Of a stretch of 43,175 nt of DNA, positions 12,101 to 30,296 are shown piece by piece. The stretch is from Apostichopus parvimensis (lineage: Eukaryota; Echinodermata; Holothuroidea; Aspidochirotida; Stichopodidae): the NCBI GenBank assembly GCA_000934455.1, contig KN884578.1, positions 1 through 43,175 on the forward strand, in the 5' to 3' direction. The stretch's first letter is position 1; the number at the start of each line of letters is the position of its first letter. Both the position numbers and the translations under genes were made by a program. The notes beneath the pieces are model-generated. The model made no database searches. It was not told the DNA's origin and was given only the letters and a program-made list of their open reading frames with translations.

Positions 12101-13147
12101 AAATTTCAGTTCACACAACCACCACAAAACAAAATATATGTATACAAAAAAACCTACATAATATGCAGTTCACAGGGAAAGGACTAACCAGTTTGGTGTT
12201 CTCTGTACACAACTGTATAACCCAGTCCTAACCTTAATTTGTTCGCCCTTCTTTGTTCTCTGAGGGTGAAAACCACTTCCTGTCTCATACTAGTTAAGCC
12301 ACACTCACTTTAATAAAACCCAAAGCAAATTCATCCTGAATCATCAGTACTTTTGGCCACATGCCCACATACTGGAATGTTGTAACTTAATGAACAAGAA
12401 GCACAATACGCCTAACTATACTAATTGCAAAACATTTCAGAACTGAAGTAAATAGGCCTAGACCCTGAAATCAAAAGCCCTAACTTAGATTAGAACTCTA
12501 ACTTAGAATTATTGAAATCAAATATAAAATTACTGAATAAGAATATAGGTCTAGGCCTTACCTGAGGTGTGGATGACACAATTAATGCAACCATGGTTTA
12601 AGAAGAATAACCACACAAGCATCTTATTCCAAATTAGGACTTTTAGTATGACTGTCTGAATACCGTGTTATGCGTTGACCGGTAACGTTTCAACGAAAAC
12701 GTATTTAGGCCTAGCCTAACGACGCACGTTAGGTCCTAAAATTACGCGAAAACGTAGCCTACAACTGTAGGCCTATTTCAGAATGGATTTGCTAACAAGC
12801 CACAGTAGACTCTCATTTTGAAGATTAATACACCAGAGTCCAAAGAAAGGCTCAATCGCCAATTGAACTTCTAGGAAAGACGTACGGTAGGCTCAGTTCA
12901 CAACTTTCTAGAACTTTCATAATTTACCGTCAGAATCTTAAACTGTCAATTGCTGGCCTATTTTCTGCACAACACGACAAACGTAAACACGGGACGTTCC
13001 AGTCCTGTACAGTTAGGCTAGGTTACATGCATGCGACATAGAAATTCGAAAAACGTCACTCGTGCAAACGATTGCGCAATTGATAAGCCGTTTCATAACA
13101 CATCATACTATCTATCACTTATCTAGCTTATATTTTGTTAAACTTAC
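9106..13147 (-). other. XRRA1-like intron 1 (4.0 kb)
   Basis: This is non-coding, AT-rich sequence between coding exons 1 and 2 (phase 1). The part nearest exon 1 (about 12650-13147) is richer in CpG and in TAGGCC motifs, as expected close to a promoter. A 173-codon minus-strand ORF at 9838-10359 is described separately. I see nothing else I can name. Confidence 0.7.
9838..10359 (-). CDS. Uncharacterised 173-codon ORF inside XRRA1 intron 1
   Basis: An ATG immediately follows an in-frame TAA and opens 173 codons on the minus strand. I recognise no family. The peptide has a polar N-terminal part (about 1-64), one hydrophobic segment at about residues 67-85 preceded by a Lys-Arg pair, and a Cys-containing C-terminal part. 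It therefore reads as a possible type II single-pass membrane protein. In DNA this AT-rich an uninterrupted reading frame of this length is not common by chance, but there is no homology, no splice support and no evident polyadenylation context. It could be a chance ORF, an unannotated single-exon gene or a decayed retrocopy. Confidence 0.15.
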   Translation of the reverse strand: MDSIKSADVYDQFLHSEIGDNVSEDYFYKYVKFCCKSRNYSERCIITQQSTNIVHLKTPSFGWLKRIIFPFFFCLFASSFLVSLFSEMHSIELYCSKQGTLDKEIHFNNKPLKFKNVIQSESNIRLYRRQAKVKLHLLCLLRISCISVQNSVYLYCNVQYCTEVCYFPLSMAL

Positions 13148-13244
13148 CATCATCTGACCCTCCAAGGATTTTCCTTGCCGGGAAGCATTTCGACACGAAG
13201 TGGCCGGTGCCATCGTCCAGTTTGATTCCGGCGGGTACGGCCAT
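13148..13244 (-). CDS. XRRA1: XRRA1-like protein, coding exon 1 (start codon)
   Basis: The start ATG at 13244 lies in a strong context (ACACCATGG). The 32 codons plus one base read MAVPAGIKLDDGTGHFV, then SKCFPARKILGG, and end at G|GTAAGT. Vertebrate XRRA1 begins with the same pattern (KLDDG, then CFPAR), which fixes both identity and start. The split Gly codon is completed by exon 2. A 61-codon ORF in another frame across this exon is a shadow. Confidence 0.9.
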
Positions 13245-14776
13245 GGTGTACTTTATTTGCCTCCCTTGCCTGTATCAGATCTGACTGAATCACCCAATTT
13301 GGGAGAACGTCGAGTTGCCATGGGGACAGTCCCACTTTGAAAACAAGTGCACGGCCTAGCCTACCTATACTATTACCGATTCTGCTATTTCATGTTCGAT
13401 TGCGAGAATGGAAGAGTTTGAAAGGGACAAATTATTTGGGACTTTGGTCAATTTTTTCCTAAAATTACCAATCGTGTTGTGTAGTGCACTGTTAGTTTCT
13501 CAAGAATCTCTGATAATTGGCATGAAGAATATGACACAATCTTGGCATAGCTATAAATACACAATGAATCATTCTTACTCGGCAAAGACAACATAGTTGC
13601 AATCTAATAGGTGGCAGCATCACAGAACTAAAAAATTGTTGACCAGATCAGAATTGGTTGAGTAATCGTAATTCCGTTGCCAACTCACTGAACTACATTA
13701 CATCTATTGATGTGATAGTGAGTACCGTGTACGCTAACGACACTATCAAAGCGCAGTATGAAAGCAACGTAGAAAATACTACTTACTATTAGCAAAGTTT
13801 GCACACCTTCGTTTTGTTTTGGTAGCCTAACATTAACACTGGTCAGACCAAGGCCTATCTTTTCCATTTTAGCATTGACTGTGCTTTTAAAAAATTCTGC
13901 TGGTAATTTTTAGCCTTACACTAACAGTAACAGTTGGTTAACTTGAGGGACATTTGTTTCCACCATCAAGTTACACTAGGCCTAGTTAGGCCTAGGCTAT
14001 GCCTAGGCCTAGATCAGTTTATGCAAAGTATTTCTTCAAAAACGTTACAAACAAGTTTTCTTAGTAATCTGCTATCGATTAACTTGTCACTGTTATCAGT
14101 CAACTAGTCTATTGTTTGTTAGTTAATCTTTAGGCACTCCAGCAAAACATTTGCCTACAGTATGTTTCATTTCGGCAGTGCACTCTATTCACTAGTATAG
14201 GCCTAGCCTATGCTTTACTGCAGTCTGGGTGGGGGTTGGCTATCTTCCCCTAAATAAAGGTAGGCTAATCATTAACAAAATACAATGTGATCCTTGCTGT
14301 CTTAGCCTTATGTTTGCTTTTCATATATGTTTTAATAATCCAAGAAATAGCTTAGACCTACAATATGTTCCACTCCTAACAAAAACAGTAGTTTCTGCCA
14401 TAGACAACATTATTTTCTGCCATGACAAACAACACCAATTTCTGTGGCACAAACTACCATTTCTTCTGTGGCAGAAACTAACTGTTGTGGAAATTAACAA
14501 GAAAAGCTGTAAAAGCATCAATGAATGACCATGATTAACTTTTAAATTGATATCATGTCACTCAATGTTACATTCGGCGTTTGCAATGTTATGGTATTTA
14601 GTCAAAATAGTATGTCTTCTATTAAAAAAAAAAATATGTAGCTGTAATGAATACTCTCTGATTCAGGGTGAGGAAGTTGCTTCTGTTCACATTCGACTAT
14701 ATTTTATTCATCTACCAGATGCCTTCTTGTGGCAACATTTAACTGATTCTAACCTTCATCCTTCTCTAGATGTAAG
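13245..14776. promoter_or_regulatory. Head-to-head intergenic region between XRRA1-like and NKAP
   Basis: About 1.5 kb separates the two divergent start codons. It should hold both promoters and the NKAP 5' untranslated sequence; no clear TATA box fixes either start site. It carries clusters of AGGCCT motifs (around 13977-14012), an inverted repeat of AGTTTCTGCCA (14390-14400 with 14469-14479), and a likely 3' splice site TTCTCTAG ending at 14769, just before the NKAP start. A non-coding first exon of NKAP upstream is therefore likely, but its donor was not fixed. Confidence 0.45.
14770..14775 (+). promoter_or_regulatory. Start-stop element (ATGTAA) just before the NKAP start codon
   Basis: ATG is followed directly by TAA, then one G, then the NKAP ATG at 14777. 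The inferred acceptor AG ends at 14769, so this minimal upstream ORF would form the first bases of the spliced exon. Start-stop elements can stall initiating ribosomes; an effect here is inferred. Confidence 0.45.
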
Positions 14777-21648
<6,872 letters not shown>

Positions 21649-21721
21649 CATTGCTACGAAAAACAAATCTGATGTCTTGCTGGCCTTCAGTGACGGAGAC
21701 TGTGGCGAACTGATAGTGCAA

Positions 21722-21769
21722 TTCATTCAGTCCAGAGAATTGGTCCATAAGAAGACCAAAAACAAATGA
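21722..21769 (+). pseudogene. Degenerate third copy of the NKAP C-terminal tail
   Basis: In one frame this reads FIQSRELVHKKTKNK and then TGA, against [12 protein letters not shown] and stop at the true end of NKAP. Similarity is strongest in the last ten codons and fades upstream. It could be a decayed copy of the same duplication, or an unused alternative end. Confidence 0.55.
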
Positions 21770-21772
21770 CAT

Positions 21773-21778
21773 ATTAAA
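21773..21778 (+). terminator. Candidate NKAP polyadenylation signal (ATTAAA)
   Basis: The common variant hexamer ATTAAA lies about 360 bases after the NKAP stop. The next clear AATAAA hexamers are near 22806-22816. Which is used cannot be told from sequence alone. Confidence 0.3.
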
Positions 21779-23300
21779 ACCTCTCCTACAAAAGTGTCAC
21801 AATGAGATATGTATTTACTTTGAATCTGGGTTTTGGCCTGTGCCAATGTTTACAATAGTGTTGCCCGGGTAGGCTGGTACTCCAAACCTTTGTACCAAAA
21901 CTCATAACGTTGTACCCACATTACAAGTTTATCAGAGATTTGCACAGTGTTAATGCAGAAGAATAGGAGGTTCATCTCAAGTGTCTCACATATTTAGCAT
22001 AGTTGTTGTGTGTGATATTCACATTCAAAATCTGTTGAAATTTCTTGAAAAAGCTCTTTCATTTCCAAGATATACACATTTGAAATTTTGATAAATCTGG
22101 GAAACTCATTAAATATGTGCAAACAATGATGTGGAATGTTGCGCTCGTCAAAATTTCTTATTTTAGGCCTTAATAAGTTTATCCCTTATTACAAGCCTAC
22201 ATATATCATTTGAATAATGTGATGTTCCTCTTTTCAAAGAAGACAAACTATTTCAAAAAATTACCTTGGACCATAATCCTGTGTTCAGTGTCCTTGAAAC
22301 AAAGGTTGTAAAAACAAAGGGATAACATAAAAACATAACCGAAAATGAGGCAGTCACTTCCCTTAAATCATCAATGTGCATAATTAGCTAATGTTTATTC
22401 ATAAATACAATTAGAGTTAAGAAAAGAATTGCAAAATGATCAATCTTTGATGGATTTGTATGGGAGTTGCAGCTATTTTCTTGATTTTTAATGCCTATTA
22501 GAGAGATTAGGACAAAGTTGTTCATGTGTGTCCGTAGACCTTTAAGTCATGAAGTAAATTTATGGTATTGCAAACAGGTATAATATTTGTTGTAAGGAAT
22601 GAACAGAAAAGTAAATTCTGCACTTTCTGGCATCATGACGCTTGTTGGCAAAAGTACGTAAGAACACTATGTCAACTGGCTATGTCATCGTAAAAACAGA
22701 CAGCCTGACATAGACTTCAAGAATACTTTCTTTCTAACAATACTTGCTCTCAATTTGTTATCCTATCTGGTTATTTGTCTATAAAAGGTAATTGATACAA
22801 ATCTAAAATAAAAATAAAACCAGTTCTAAAGTAGGCTGCCTGGCAGTATTGATTCTAGGCTAACAGGATGGGAATCCATTATTACGTTCCAAGTGGTGAT
22901 TCTTGGAATAATCACAGTGCTTTGGGTTGTTTATATTTTCTTATGAGATTTGTTTCGACCTGGTTCAAACTGTTTATTATACATTTTCAATGCACAGTGT
23001 AGTAGAGTTTGAGAGGAATGTAAAAAGACTGACATTAACATTTACTCTGAAGTAGTTATCTTTATTCTTATGACTTTCCAAAGAATACCGTCTGGTTCAC
23101 TGAATAACTGCTTGCTTATTTGTCGATTATGTCTTTCTTCTGAGATGTTTTGACTCTTTGACCCATCAAGTGTTTACTTCAAAGGATCAAAAAACAAGAT
23201 GGGAACATTAACAAAACCTTTGGACAAATTTGGCTCCAGCTTGCCTTGTCCGAGCGCGAATATTTTTTTTTCACTTTCATTTTTGATGATTAATCTGACA

Positions 23301-23744
23301 CTGTTCATGTATTAGTGTTCAATATGTGTACAGAATGAATATTCAACACAAAGGCAGTGATGTAAATACCATGTACCTAATTGAGTTCAGTAAATTTAAA
23401 AAGGATACTGTTGTCTTTATTTGTTGTCTTATTTTCTTTGGCTTGATTTGTTAGCACACTTTGCTGTTAGATCAGAGAAGTACCATATACAATAAATCCC
23501 TCACCAACATGTGTTACTTGCCCTGTTCATGTATTAGTGTTCAATATGTGTACAGAATGAATATTCAACACAAAGGCAGTGATGTAAATACCATGTACCT
23601 AATTGAGTTCAGTAAATTTAAAAAGGATACTGTTGTCTTTATTTGTTGTCTTATTTTCTTTGGCTTGATTTGTTAGCACACTTTGCTGTTAGATCAGAGA
23701 AGTACCATATACAATAAATCCCTCACCAACATGTGTTACTTGCC
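23301..23744. repeat. Exact 222-bp tandem duplication
   Basis: Copy 1 (23301-23522) begins CTGTTCATGTATTAGTGTTC and copy 2 begins identically at 23523. I see no difference between copies to about 23744. Identical short ORFs (MLLDQRSTIYNKS) occur in both and are not genes. Each copy has one AATAAA. Confidence 0.95.
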
Positions 23745-24499
23745 CTTCCCATGCCAAACCAAACTAATTGCTCTTAAAATATCTTCACTCACTTTTGTTT
23801 TATCTATATTTGTGTGCAAAGACAAAGATCATAAAACTTATTTGATATTCAGTTTCATTGTTAAACTATTATTTCAGTCATCTACATCCTTGACTTTATG
23901 AGGACAACACAATTGGTATTTTATGTATTAAAGGAAGAGCATATTCAAACTTATTCCTTAAAGGATCACCTTAGGCATAAGTTTAGTTTTGATATGTTTA
24001 TAGAATGACAAAACAAGGAAAAGATTTGAGTGGAATTCATGTTTTTGATATTCACCTTTAAAGAATGGTAAGTTTCTGGAATGTTCCTATCTGGCCCTAA
24101 CATGAAAACAATGGTACCTTAATACATGATGGCAGGTCGAAATGTTAATTTTAAGCTCTCTTTAAAGCAGTTTTGAAACTTGTGATAAAAAGAACAAGTA
24201 ATAATGTAATGATTCACTAACAATTATAGTCAAGTTTCTAAACTGTATTATGGTTACTCCAATGAATATTTCAGAATGATTTTGATAGATATATTGAACA
24301 ATATAATTTACTAATGTTGTCAATACACATTTAATGAAAAAAGATAAAAGTATAAATTAACTTTTCTAGTTTTCTTCAAAGGTACCTTCAACTTCTTATG
24401 CAATCGTCTAGCTGTGGGCAAAATCAATACAGGGATCATCTGATCTACACTAGAGTTTGTAACTTATTACACTCTTTCTCTATGATTTGAAGAAAAATC

Positions 24500-24576
24500 C
24501 ACCTAGCAGTGGTTTATGCACCTAGCAGTGATCTATCCACCTAGCAGTGGTCTATCCACCTAGCAGTGGTTTACAC
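24500..24576. repeat. 19-bp minisatellite, 4 copies
   Basis: Units begin at 24500, 24519, 24538 and 24557 with CACCTAGCAGTG, followed by a variable GTTTAT/ATCTAT tail. Confidence 0.93.
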
Positions 24577-25456
24577 AACAGTTCAAGTTATCCCTTCAAT
24601 ATCGGAGAAATTTTGGGATAAGTGAATGGTCTATGCTGCAGTATGAACTAAAAAGAAAATGGAACAAAACTTTTTCTTCTCATTTTGGAAAGTTCTTTGA
24701 GCTGCATTTAGCCATCCTTCCTCACTCACCATTGGCACTGTAATAATATTGTAAAACAGATAAAACATTCCATTGATAAAACAATCAAACCAGCACACTA
24801 TTCAATTCACCCTGATATGAGAGGAGGGGGTGGGGGTAAGGGGTGGTAGAGGGAAAATTATCAGCAGGATAATAAATGATATAAATAATATGGTCCGATA
24901 CTCTTACATATGCTATCTGATCCATGTGGGAGCGGTGAGTTGTTAGTGATGGCTGTGGTAAGAATGTTACTGCAACAGTCAAGACCACCAAATGGGCAAA
25001 TTTGAAACAGACACCAAGTCTCGTAAAAATATTTACAGATATCTTACAGAACCAGATTACAGGAAAATGTTCATAATTTATTAAACTAGGTAAGAGGCAG
25101 TTCTCTGTATTGGCTTGCAATACCCAAGGCCAACATATTTTGGAATGATACTTCTTGAATATGATGAAGGCCATAATGGTCACTCAAGTTATATGTAATT
25201 TTCTGTCTGTACAGCATGTCAGGCTTACTTAGCACAGCCAAATCCAACTTGAATGAATTAAACTGGCAGTGGCTGGGATGTTATTCACTGATGTGTGTAT
25301 ATGTTGACATTGGCTGAATGTTGCTAAAACATTCTTCACAATTACATTCAATAAACATCTTAAACATTCTTAAAAAGAATGTTGTTATTATTACTGACAG
25401 AGCTATTCAAAATGCTATTCAGTATTTGGTCCTACTCTCGTTTCTGACAGTGAATT

Positions 25457-25462
25457 TTTATT
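25457..25462 (-). terminator. Candidate PUDP polyadenylation signal (AATAAA)
   Basis: TTTATT on the plus strand is AATAAA in the PUDP transcript, about 240 bases after its stop codon. This is the usual signal hexamer at a reasonable distance. Confidence 0.4.
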
Positions 25463-25697
25463 TAAAGCTTCATGCAAAAAAAAGAAGAGAAATGAGCAGA
25501 ATGAATGTATTACTGTACCTGATAGAAGAGGTTGTAGTAATGAGGTATAAAAACAATGTTTGGAACAAGAACTTGCTAAAAAAATACATCACGTATCTCA
25601 CAATCTTCGGAGATACAAAAATTAAAGTAAATGGTCAGTCGATACGACTTCTAATAAATCAAAAGTATTACTACTGTATATATGGACATGTCAAAGG

Positions 25698-25880
25698 TCA
25701 TGTATCGGTGAATGGCGGAAGTCCCCAGTCTGTGAGACTGAGGTCTTCTATACTGTCGAGTACAACTGTTGCAGACTTTGTGTACTTCCTGTCTAGTCTC
25801 GTATCTGGTACCATCACACAATGCATCCCAGCAGCCTTTGCTGCCTCTACTCCAAGAAAAGAATCTTCAAATACCAAAAC
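25698..25880 (-). CDS. PUDP: PUDP coding exon 4 (stop codon)
   Basis: It follows a CCGTCAG acceptor in phase 0 and holds 60 codons plus TGA. It encodes [20 protein letters not shown] and CVMVPDTRL, and ends WGLPPFTDT. It carries HAD motif IV (Asp179). A long plus-strand ORF across it (25318-25884) is a shadow. Confidence 0.95.
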   Translation of the reverse strand, partial: VLVFEDSFLGVEAAKAAGMHCVMVPDTRLDRKYTKSATVVLDSIEDLSLTDWGLPPFTDT

Positions 25881-28800
25881 CTGACGGAAATCAAAAGATG
25901 AGATAATAATATAATAATAATTTATTCTTATGTAGCGCTTTACATCAAAAGAATGATCTCAAAGCAGCTTCACAGAAACGCATAAAATAATACAACTTAA
26001 AAAATATTACAGCTTAAAAATATTAGTCTAAAAATATTGCATCCTAAGAATTAGAGAAATAAATAACTTAACAATTATTATTAAAACACAATAAAATTCA
26101 GAAATTAAAGACAAAAGCAATAAAATATGACAGCATACAAAAAAAACTAAAATACAGCCAAAAATTAGTAACAATTAGACTATCAAAATATAAATAGAAA
26201 ATAAATTTCAATATAAATTGAGATGATTTGTACAGTAAGTGTTCAAGAGTCGACTGTACGATAAAAATCAAACAAGGCTACAGTGGTAGTCTTCACAGGG
26301 AATAATTGATTGGCTGTTATTTAGCCAAATGTTCTGCAAATGACTGCATGAATGCCAAGATGTGTAGGCATGTATTTCACATATACATAACCATTTAATT
26401 TTCAATCTTTCAACACAAAGAAAATCCATAAACCTCAAAACTACATTACAAACTCTGAGCACTTATGTATTTCCTGCTTCATGATCTCAACTTCAATATT
26501 TAAATATATTCAAATGATGGACACCTGATTTCAAAAGGGGTGGGTTAGGGTGGTCTCCATAGAAACTAACCATTTAGGTACCATCACACAACATACAGTA
26601 CCTATAACATTGCTCCTCCTTTCTTGGCATTAATTCTCTCATTCATTAAGAATTTATTGAAATTTAGAGATGGCCACAAACTTTTTGAAGAAATCGTCAA
26701 TTTTTCATGGATGCTGAAACACAGGTCAACAAAGCAACAAAAGTTCTGTGATATCATATCTACGATTACCATGTATCTGACCTTTAACATGATCTTGAAA
26801 GAACATATCAAAGTCATAATACCTAATGTCTGTAAGGGTGAGAGGAGGGGGAAGGGATGAGGGGAGGGTAGGGAGGTGTTTATCATTGCATGTGCAATCA
26901 CATAGGTTAATTATGATGGTTAAATTGCTTTTATCATTCATGGGAATAAATCTTTGACGAATTGAAAGTTTTCTCACTTTTTCTGGTGATGGTGTTTCTC
27001 CATTAAATCTAGACACTGCTATTTGGAAAATGTCTGGATTCGGCTTGCCACGTTTGACCTCTGGGTCATCTCCCGAACACAAAATATGATGAAATAAGCT
27101 GAAGAACTCTCCATGGTGTGTTGCCTTGACTTTCAAGTTGGTGGAGGAGGAACCAGTTGCCACGGCAATAGGGATGGCATGTTTATGAAGGTGCCTGATG
27201 AGTTTATCAACACCTTAAGCAACAAAAACAAAAGGGATTGTCAAGTAATCATTCAAACTGTCAAAAACAGAATCTATACCATTTTCACTTTTTCAATGAA
27301 AACATTAAATTTCATGACTTTTGTTTCTTAGCGTTCTGTAACGTGTTACTGAAGAATGATGATATTCTGTTTGAAGTTAAACTTGACCTGTTCTCTATTC
27401 GTGTATTCAAAGTCATGTGGTACAGTTTTTAGTTGTGAAGCAGGACAGTGGTCATTTTCCTTTGGGATTTTGACAGTTGAGACTGTTCTGCCTGTGGACA
27501 GGATATTTGTACCAATTGTATAGTATGTTTTAGTTTATATCCAGTTTAAAGTGTTGTTTGCATACTTTGTATCTTTGCTGGTAGTAGTATTCATGTAATT
27601 ATAATTACAAAACTGTATCTAGACCACAGTGCTTGCTAGAAAGTGATGTAACAGCTGAAACACTTGCATGAAAGATGCCTTAATGGGCAACAAAATGCAC
27701 TAGAAAGTGACCAAGCATACCGACAGTGGGGGTACAGCACTTGATCAGGGGGTGCAATGTTTAATTGTGAATGCTACTCTGGGGGAGAGATCTTAGGGGG
27801 GAGGTGGTGTCCTCCTCCCCTTTGAGAAATTTTGATTAATTAAGGGTCCTTAGATGCAATCTGGTGCTATATTTTGCAACTTGAAGTAACTTTATGTTCA
27901 AGAATTTTCGGGCTTAGTTTGTCCGATATTTATGTTTTTAATATGGGAGATAAAGTTATTGTTTGAGTATTTTTTTTTTTAACACTACAAATCCCATCTG
28001 GGGGGGCACAATTTTTTCAGGGAGGGTACATGCCCCCCCCCGGCCACCCCCTGGCGATGCCACTCTTAAGCCCACAACATAAATTTTGCTTACAATAACC
28101 CTCAAAGAAAAGGAGACAAAATAAAACTTACAGAAACTGTCAACTGAAGGCAAACAGATAGTTTAACAACTTACCAGGTAATAGTTTAGCATCTGCAAAT
28201 TTTTCTAACACTGCTTTTTGGCTGATTTCTAACCACTCTTCTATGGTAATGGGTAAGCTAAGATGATCAATGATGACCTTTGCTGCCTCAGATGCCTTCC
28301 TACCCATGCAATTCACTTTCAGCTCAAAAGGATAAGTCTTCCCATACTTCTCGATCAGGCCCCTGTACACTTGTTCATAAATCTTCTCAGTGTCTGTTGA
28401 GAAAGATGTCAAATAATACATCACAATTTGTTCCTTCAATCTGAAAGCAAATCATCTAGTACCAAGAACGTAGGTTGATTGTCAACAGCCTGACATAATT
28501 TTCATGTTAAAAAGTGGTCTTCATATGATAGCCAGATTTTTTTTTTGGGGGGGGGGTCAGAAGAACAAACCTATTATGAGAAATTTGAGGTTTTTTCAAG
28601 AGACAACCAGCTAAAAAAATAAAAATGAAAGTGGTCAATTGCTGATGTACTTTCCCATCAATCTGATTTTGACATCTATGTGATTAATACTAATACCAAA
28701 CAGATGTACTTAAATTATCTAATTTAGTTATTAAGTAGGACTGGATAATTCCCTTTCCTTCGTTAAAAAAGGAGGTTTTCTAATATTATGGTCAATGGTA

Positions 28801-29197
28801 CATTATTTCTGATACAAAATTATTCTGAAATGGCCTTTTCCCTAGCCATGTTAATTATTGCTCTGTTACATAACTCTTCACTTTTGAGTATTTATAGGCT
28901 TGGTGTAGTTATGCTTAGGCATACATATTTATCATTTTAGTGTATCAATTTGCTAACTAGGCCTATACTAGTATAGGACATACCATAGGCCTACAACTTA
29001 CAAGGTAGCAATAAATAAAAGTCAGGCCTATGCCTATATTTTGTACTATGCCTAGCCTATTTGTACAAAGTGTTGCCTATATCGACTGATTAAGATAAAG
29101 GAAGCCACACTATGATAGTAGCTACGTATGTACCTAGCAGTAGCCCGTCCATGTCAAAAATAACATGAGTTATGTTTGCTTTCACATTGGCCGACAT
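25698..29197 (-). CDS. PUDP: Pseudouridine-5'-phosphatase (PUDP/HDHD1), complete gene, 4 exons
   Basis: Coding exons on the minus strand are 29134-29197, 28175-28393, 26978-27213 and 25698-25880. They total 702 bases, or 233 residues, close to the human protein (228), and splice phases agree throughout. It is a HAD-superfamily phosphatase that removes phosphate from pseudouridine 5'-monophosphate, a product of modified RNA breakdown. HAD motifs are all present: FDMDGLLLD (nucleophile Asp15 and acid-base Asp17), VATGSS (Thr114), the Lys of RGKPNPD (Lys151), and VFEDS (Asp179). [15 protein letters not shown] and the [10 protein letters not shown] loop are characteristic of this family. An active enzyme is expected. 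Confidence 0.95.
25905..26000 (+). repeat. Dispersed repeat fragment with AGCGCTTTACA core
   Basis: An (ATA)n tract leads to TTTATTCTTATGTAGCGCTT and then CTCAAAGCAGCTTCACA. This TTTAT..AGCGCTTT..CTCAAAG pattern recurs in many marine invertebrate genomes as a LINE/SINE-type dispersed repeat. The family name was not checked. Confidence 0.5.
26978..27213 (-). CDS. PUDP: PUDP coding exon 3
   Basis: It holds 236 bases, residues about 95-173. The acceptor is CTTAAG and the donor GTGAGA. It encodes [13 protein letters not shown] (motif II), [20 protein letters not shown] and [20 protein letters not shown] (motif III Lys). Confidence 0.95.
28175..28393 (-). CDS. PUDP: PUDP coding exon 2
   Basis: It holds 219 bases, residues about 22-95, forming the helical cap. 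It begins by completing Asp22 of the DGLLLD motif, then [20 protein letters not shown] and [20 protein letters not shown]. The donor is CCTG|GTAAGT. Confidence 0.95.
28537..28556. repeat. T-run/G-run junction
   Basis: About ten T are followed directly by about ten G. The same arrangement on the same strand recurs at 37329-37347 and 42500-42521. Confidence 0.85.
29134..29197 (-). CDS. PUDP: PUDP coding exon 1 (start codon)
   Basis: The ATG at 29197 starts [20 protein letters not shown], which includes the catalytic Asp15 and Asp17. The exon ends in phase 1 at G|GTACAT. The short N-terminus shows no targeting signal, so a cytosolic location is expected. Confidence 0.93.
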
Positions 29198-30296
29198 TTT
29201 AAATTAATTTTAGAGAGAGTTGAAGCCGGGTTTTGACACAGTTTTATGGCGTATCACACGTACACAAATTACTAGCAGATACGTTGCACTGCGATCTGGC
29301 TAGCTTCGGTGAGCACATGTATGCTCAACGTTGATTACATCACTGATTCTGGTCGCTGGAATTGACGATTGCGCAATCCAACCGTCTTTGAAGATGTAGC
29401 CAAGACAACAGGCAGGATACGCGTAGGAGAGAAATTGAAGGAGCGTCCCTATTATGTGCCGATACCAATTGCTGAAACGATCGATTTTCTCCACACAAAG
29501 TCTTTTCTCTGAGGACAACAATTGTACTAGAGAAGTCGTGACCGAGAAATAAGTTGTAGGCTAATCAAAGAGAATGTAGGCATATGTATTTCAAGCTGTA
29601 ACCAATTCAAATATTCAATTCGGAAAAAACACCCGGGTCATACCTTGATGGTTAACTCAATCACGTCTCTAAATTCAGGTGGAACAAGTCATTTACTATC
29701 ATGAAGGGGTGGAAGTCTCGGATCTACGCCATAAGATATAATTATATTGGTAAGGACATCTCTGGTGAAGCCCACAAACAAGGAAAATCGGACAACTTTT
29801 CAAACGAGATTTGCTACACGAAGGACGCTGAAACTAAGTTGACGGTACGTACAGTAGTTTATAAATACTGTAGAGTCTCGTGATTTCATAAGCACTGGAG
29901 GCGGGGGAGGGGGAGGGGTGTCTCCTGACCTATCTGTTCTAGCGTGTTGTGTCGAACAGAGTTGGACATCCTTTGACACTAAAAAAGTTCATGATTTGTA
30001 CAAACTTATAAGCTCCACATGAATGTGAAGAAGGAAGACATTTGCCGTTTATTCACTAGGCGGGCCTAGTATAGCTCAGTAAAATGTTATTTCCGCAAAC
30101 TTCAAGCGCGGTTCAGATTAGATGCGGACACTGGGTGCAAGAACCCACATAAGACAAAGACTGATGATCCGAACCCTTAACACCCCCCCCCCCATCCTTC
30201 AGTCACTCTGTCCCTCTGGTAGGGTAATTGAAAGAGTTGTTCTAGTGCAGTACCGTATTGAGAACCTCATCGTCCCTCCCTTCAGTTTCATTTCCC

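Larger units (their letters stand above)
25881..29133 (-). other. PUDP introns 1-3
   Basis: Introns are 28394-29133, 27214-28174 and 25881-26977, all GT-AG on the minus strand. The last holds a dispersed-repeat fragment (25905-26000). The middle one holds a G/C-rich transposon-like stretch near 27724-28065. The first has a T/G tract (28537-28556) and TAGGCC-rich sequence close to exon 1. Confidence 0.85.

Noticed and set aside
23958..24061. Possible third TTAA-flanked element (TTAAAGG ... CCTTTAA)
   Set aside because: Only about four bases inside the TTAA sites match as inverted repeats; the rest of the ends do not agree.
24500..24576. CRISPR-like regular repeats (also the 86-bp array at the right edge)
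   Set aside because: Units are directly adjacent without unique spacers, and the context is a eukaryotic intron or intergenic region.
25318..25884. 188-codon plus-strand ORF
   Set aside because: It runs antisense through PUDP exon 4 and its 3' flank. The right part is explained by the real minus-strand exon; the left part is low-complexity AT-rich sequence without recognisable features.
27724..28065. Possible transposon with CAGTGGGGG left and GGCGATGCCACT right ends
   Set aside because: The right arm resembles transposon ends, but the two ends are not inverted copies and the flanking 8-mers differ, so no defined element can be drawn.
30060..30125. tRNA-like stretch with A-box-like TAGCTCAGT and B-box-like GGTTCAGATTA
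   Set aside because: Spacing is plausible, but the acceptor and T-arm stems do not pair and the B box is imperfect. At most an old SINE head.
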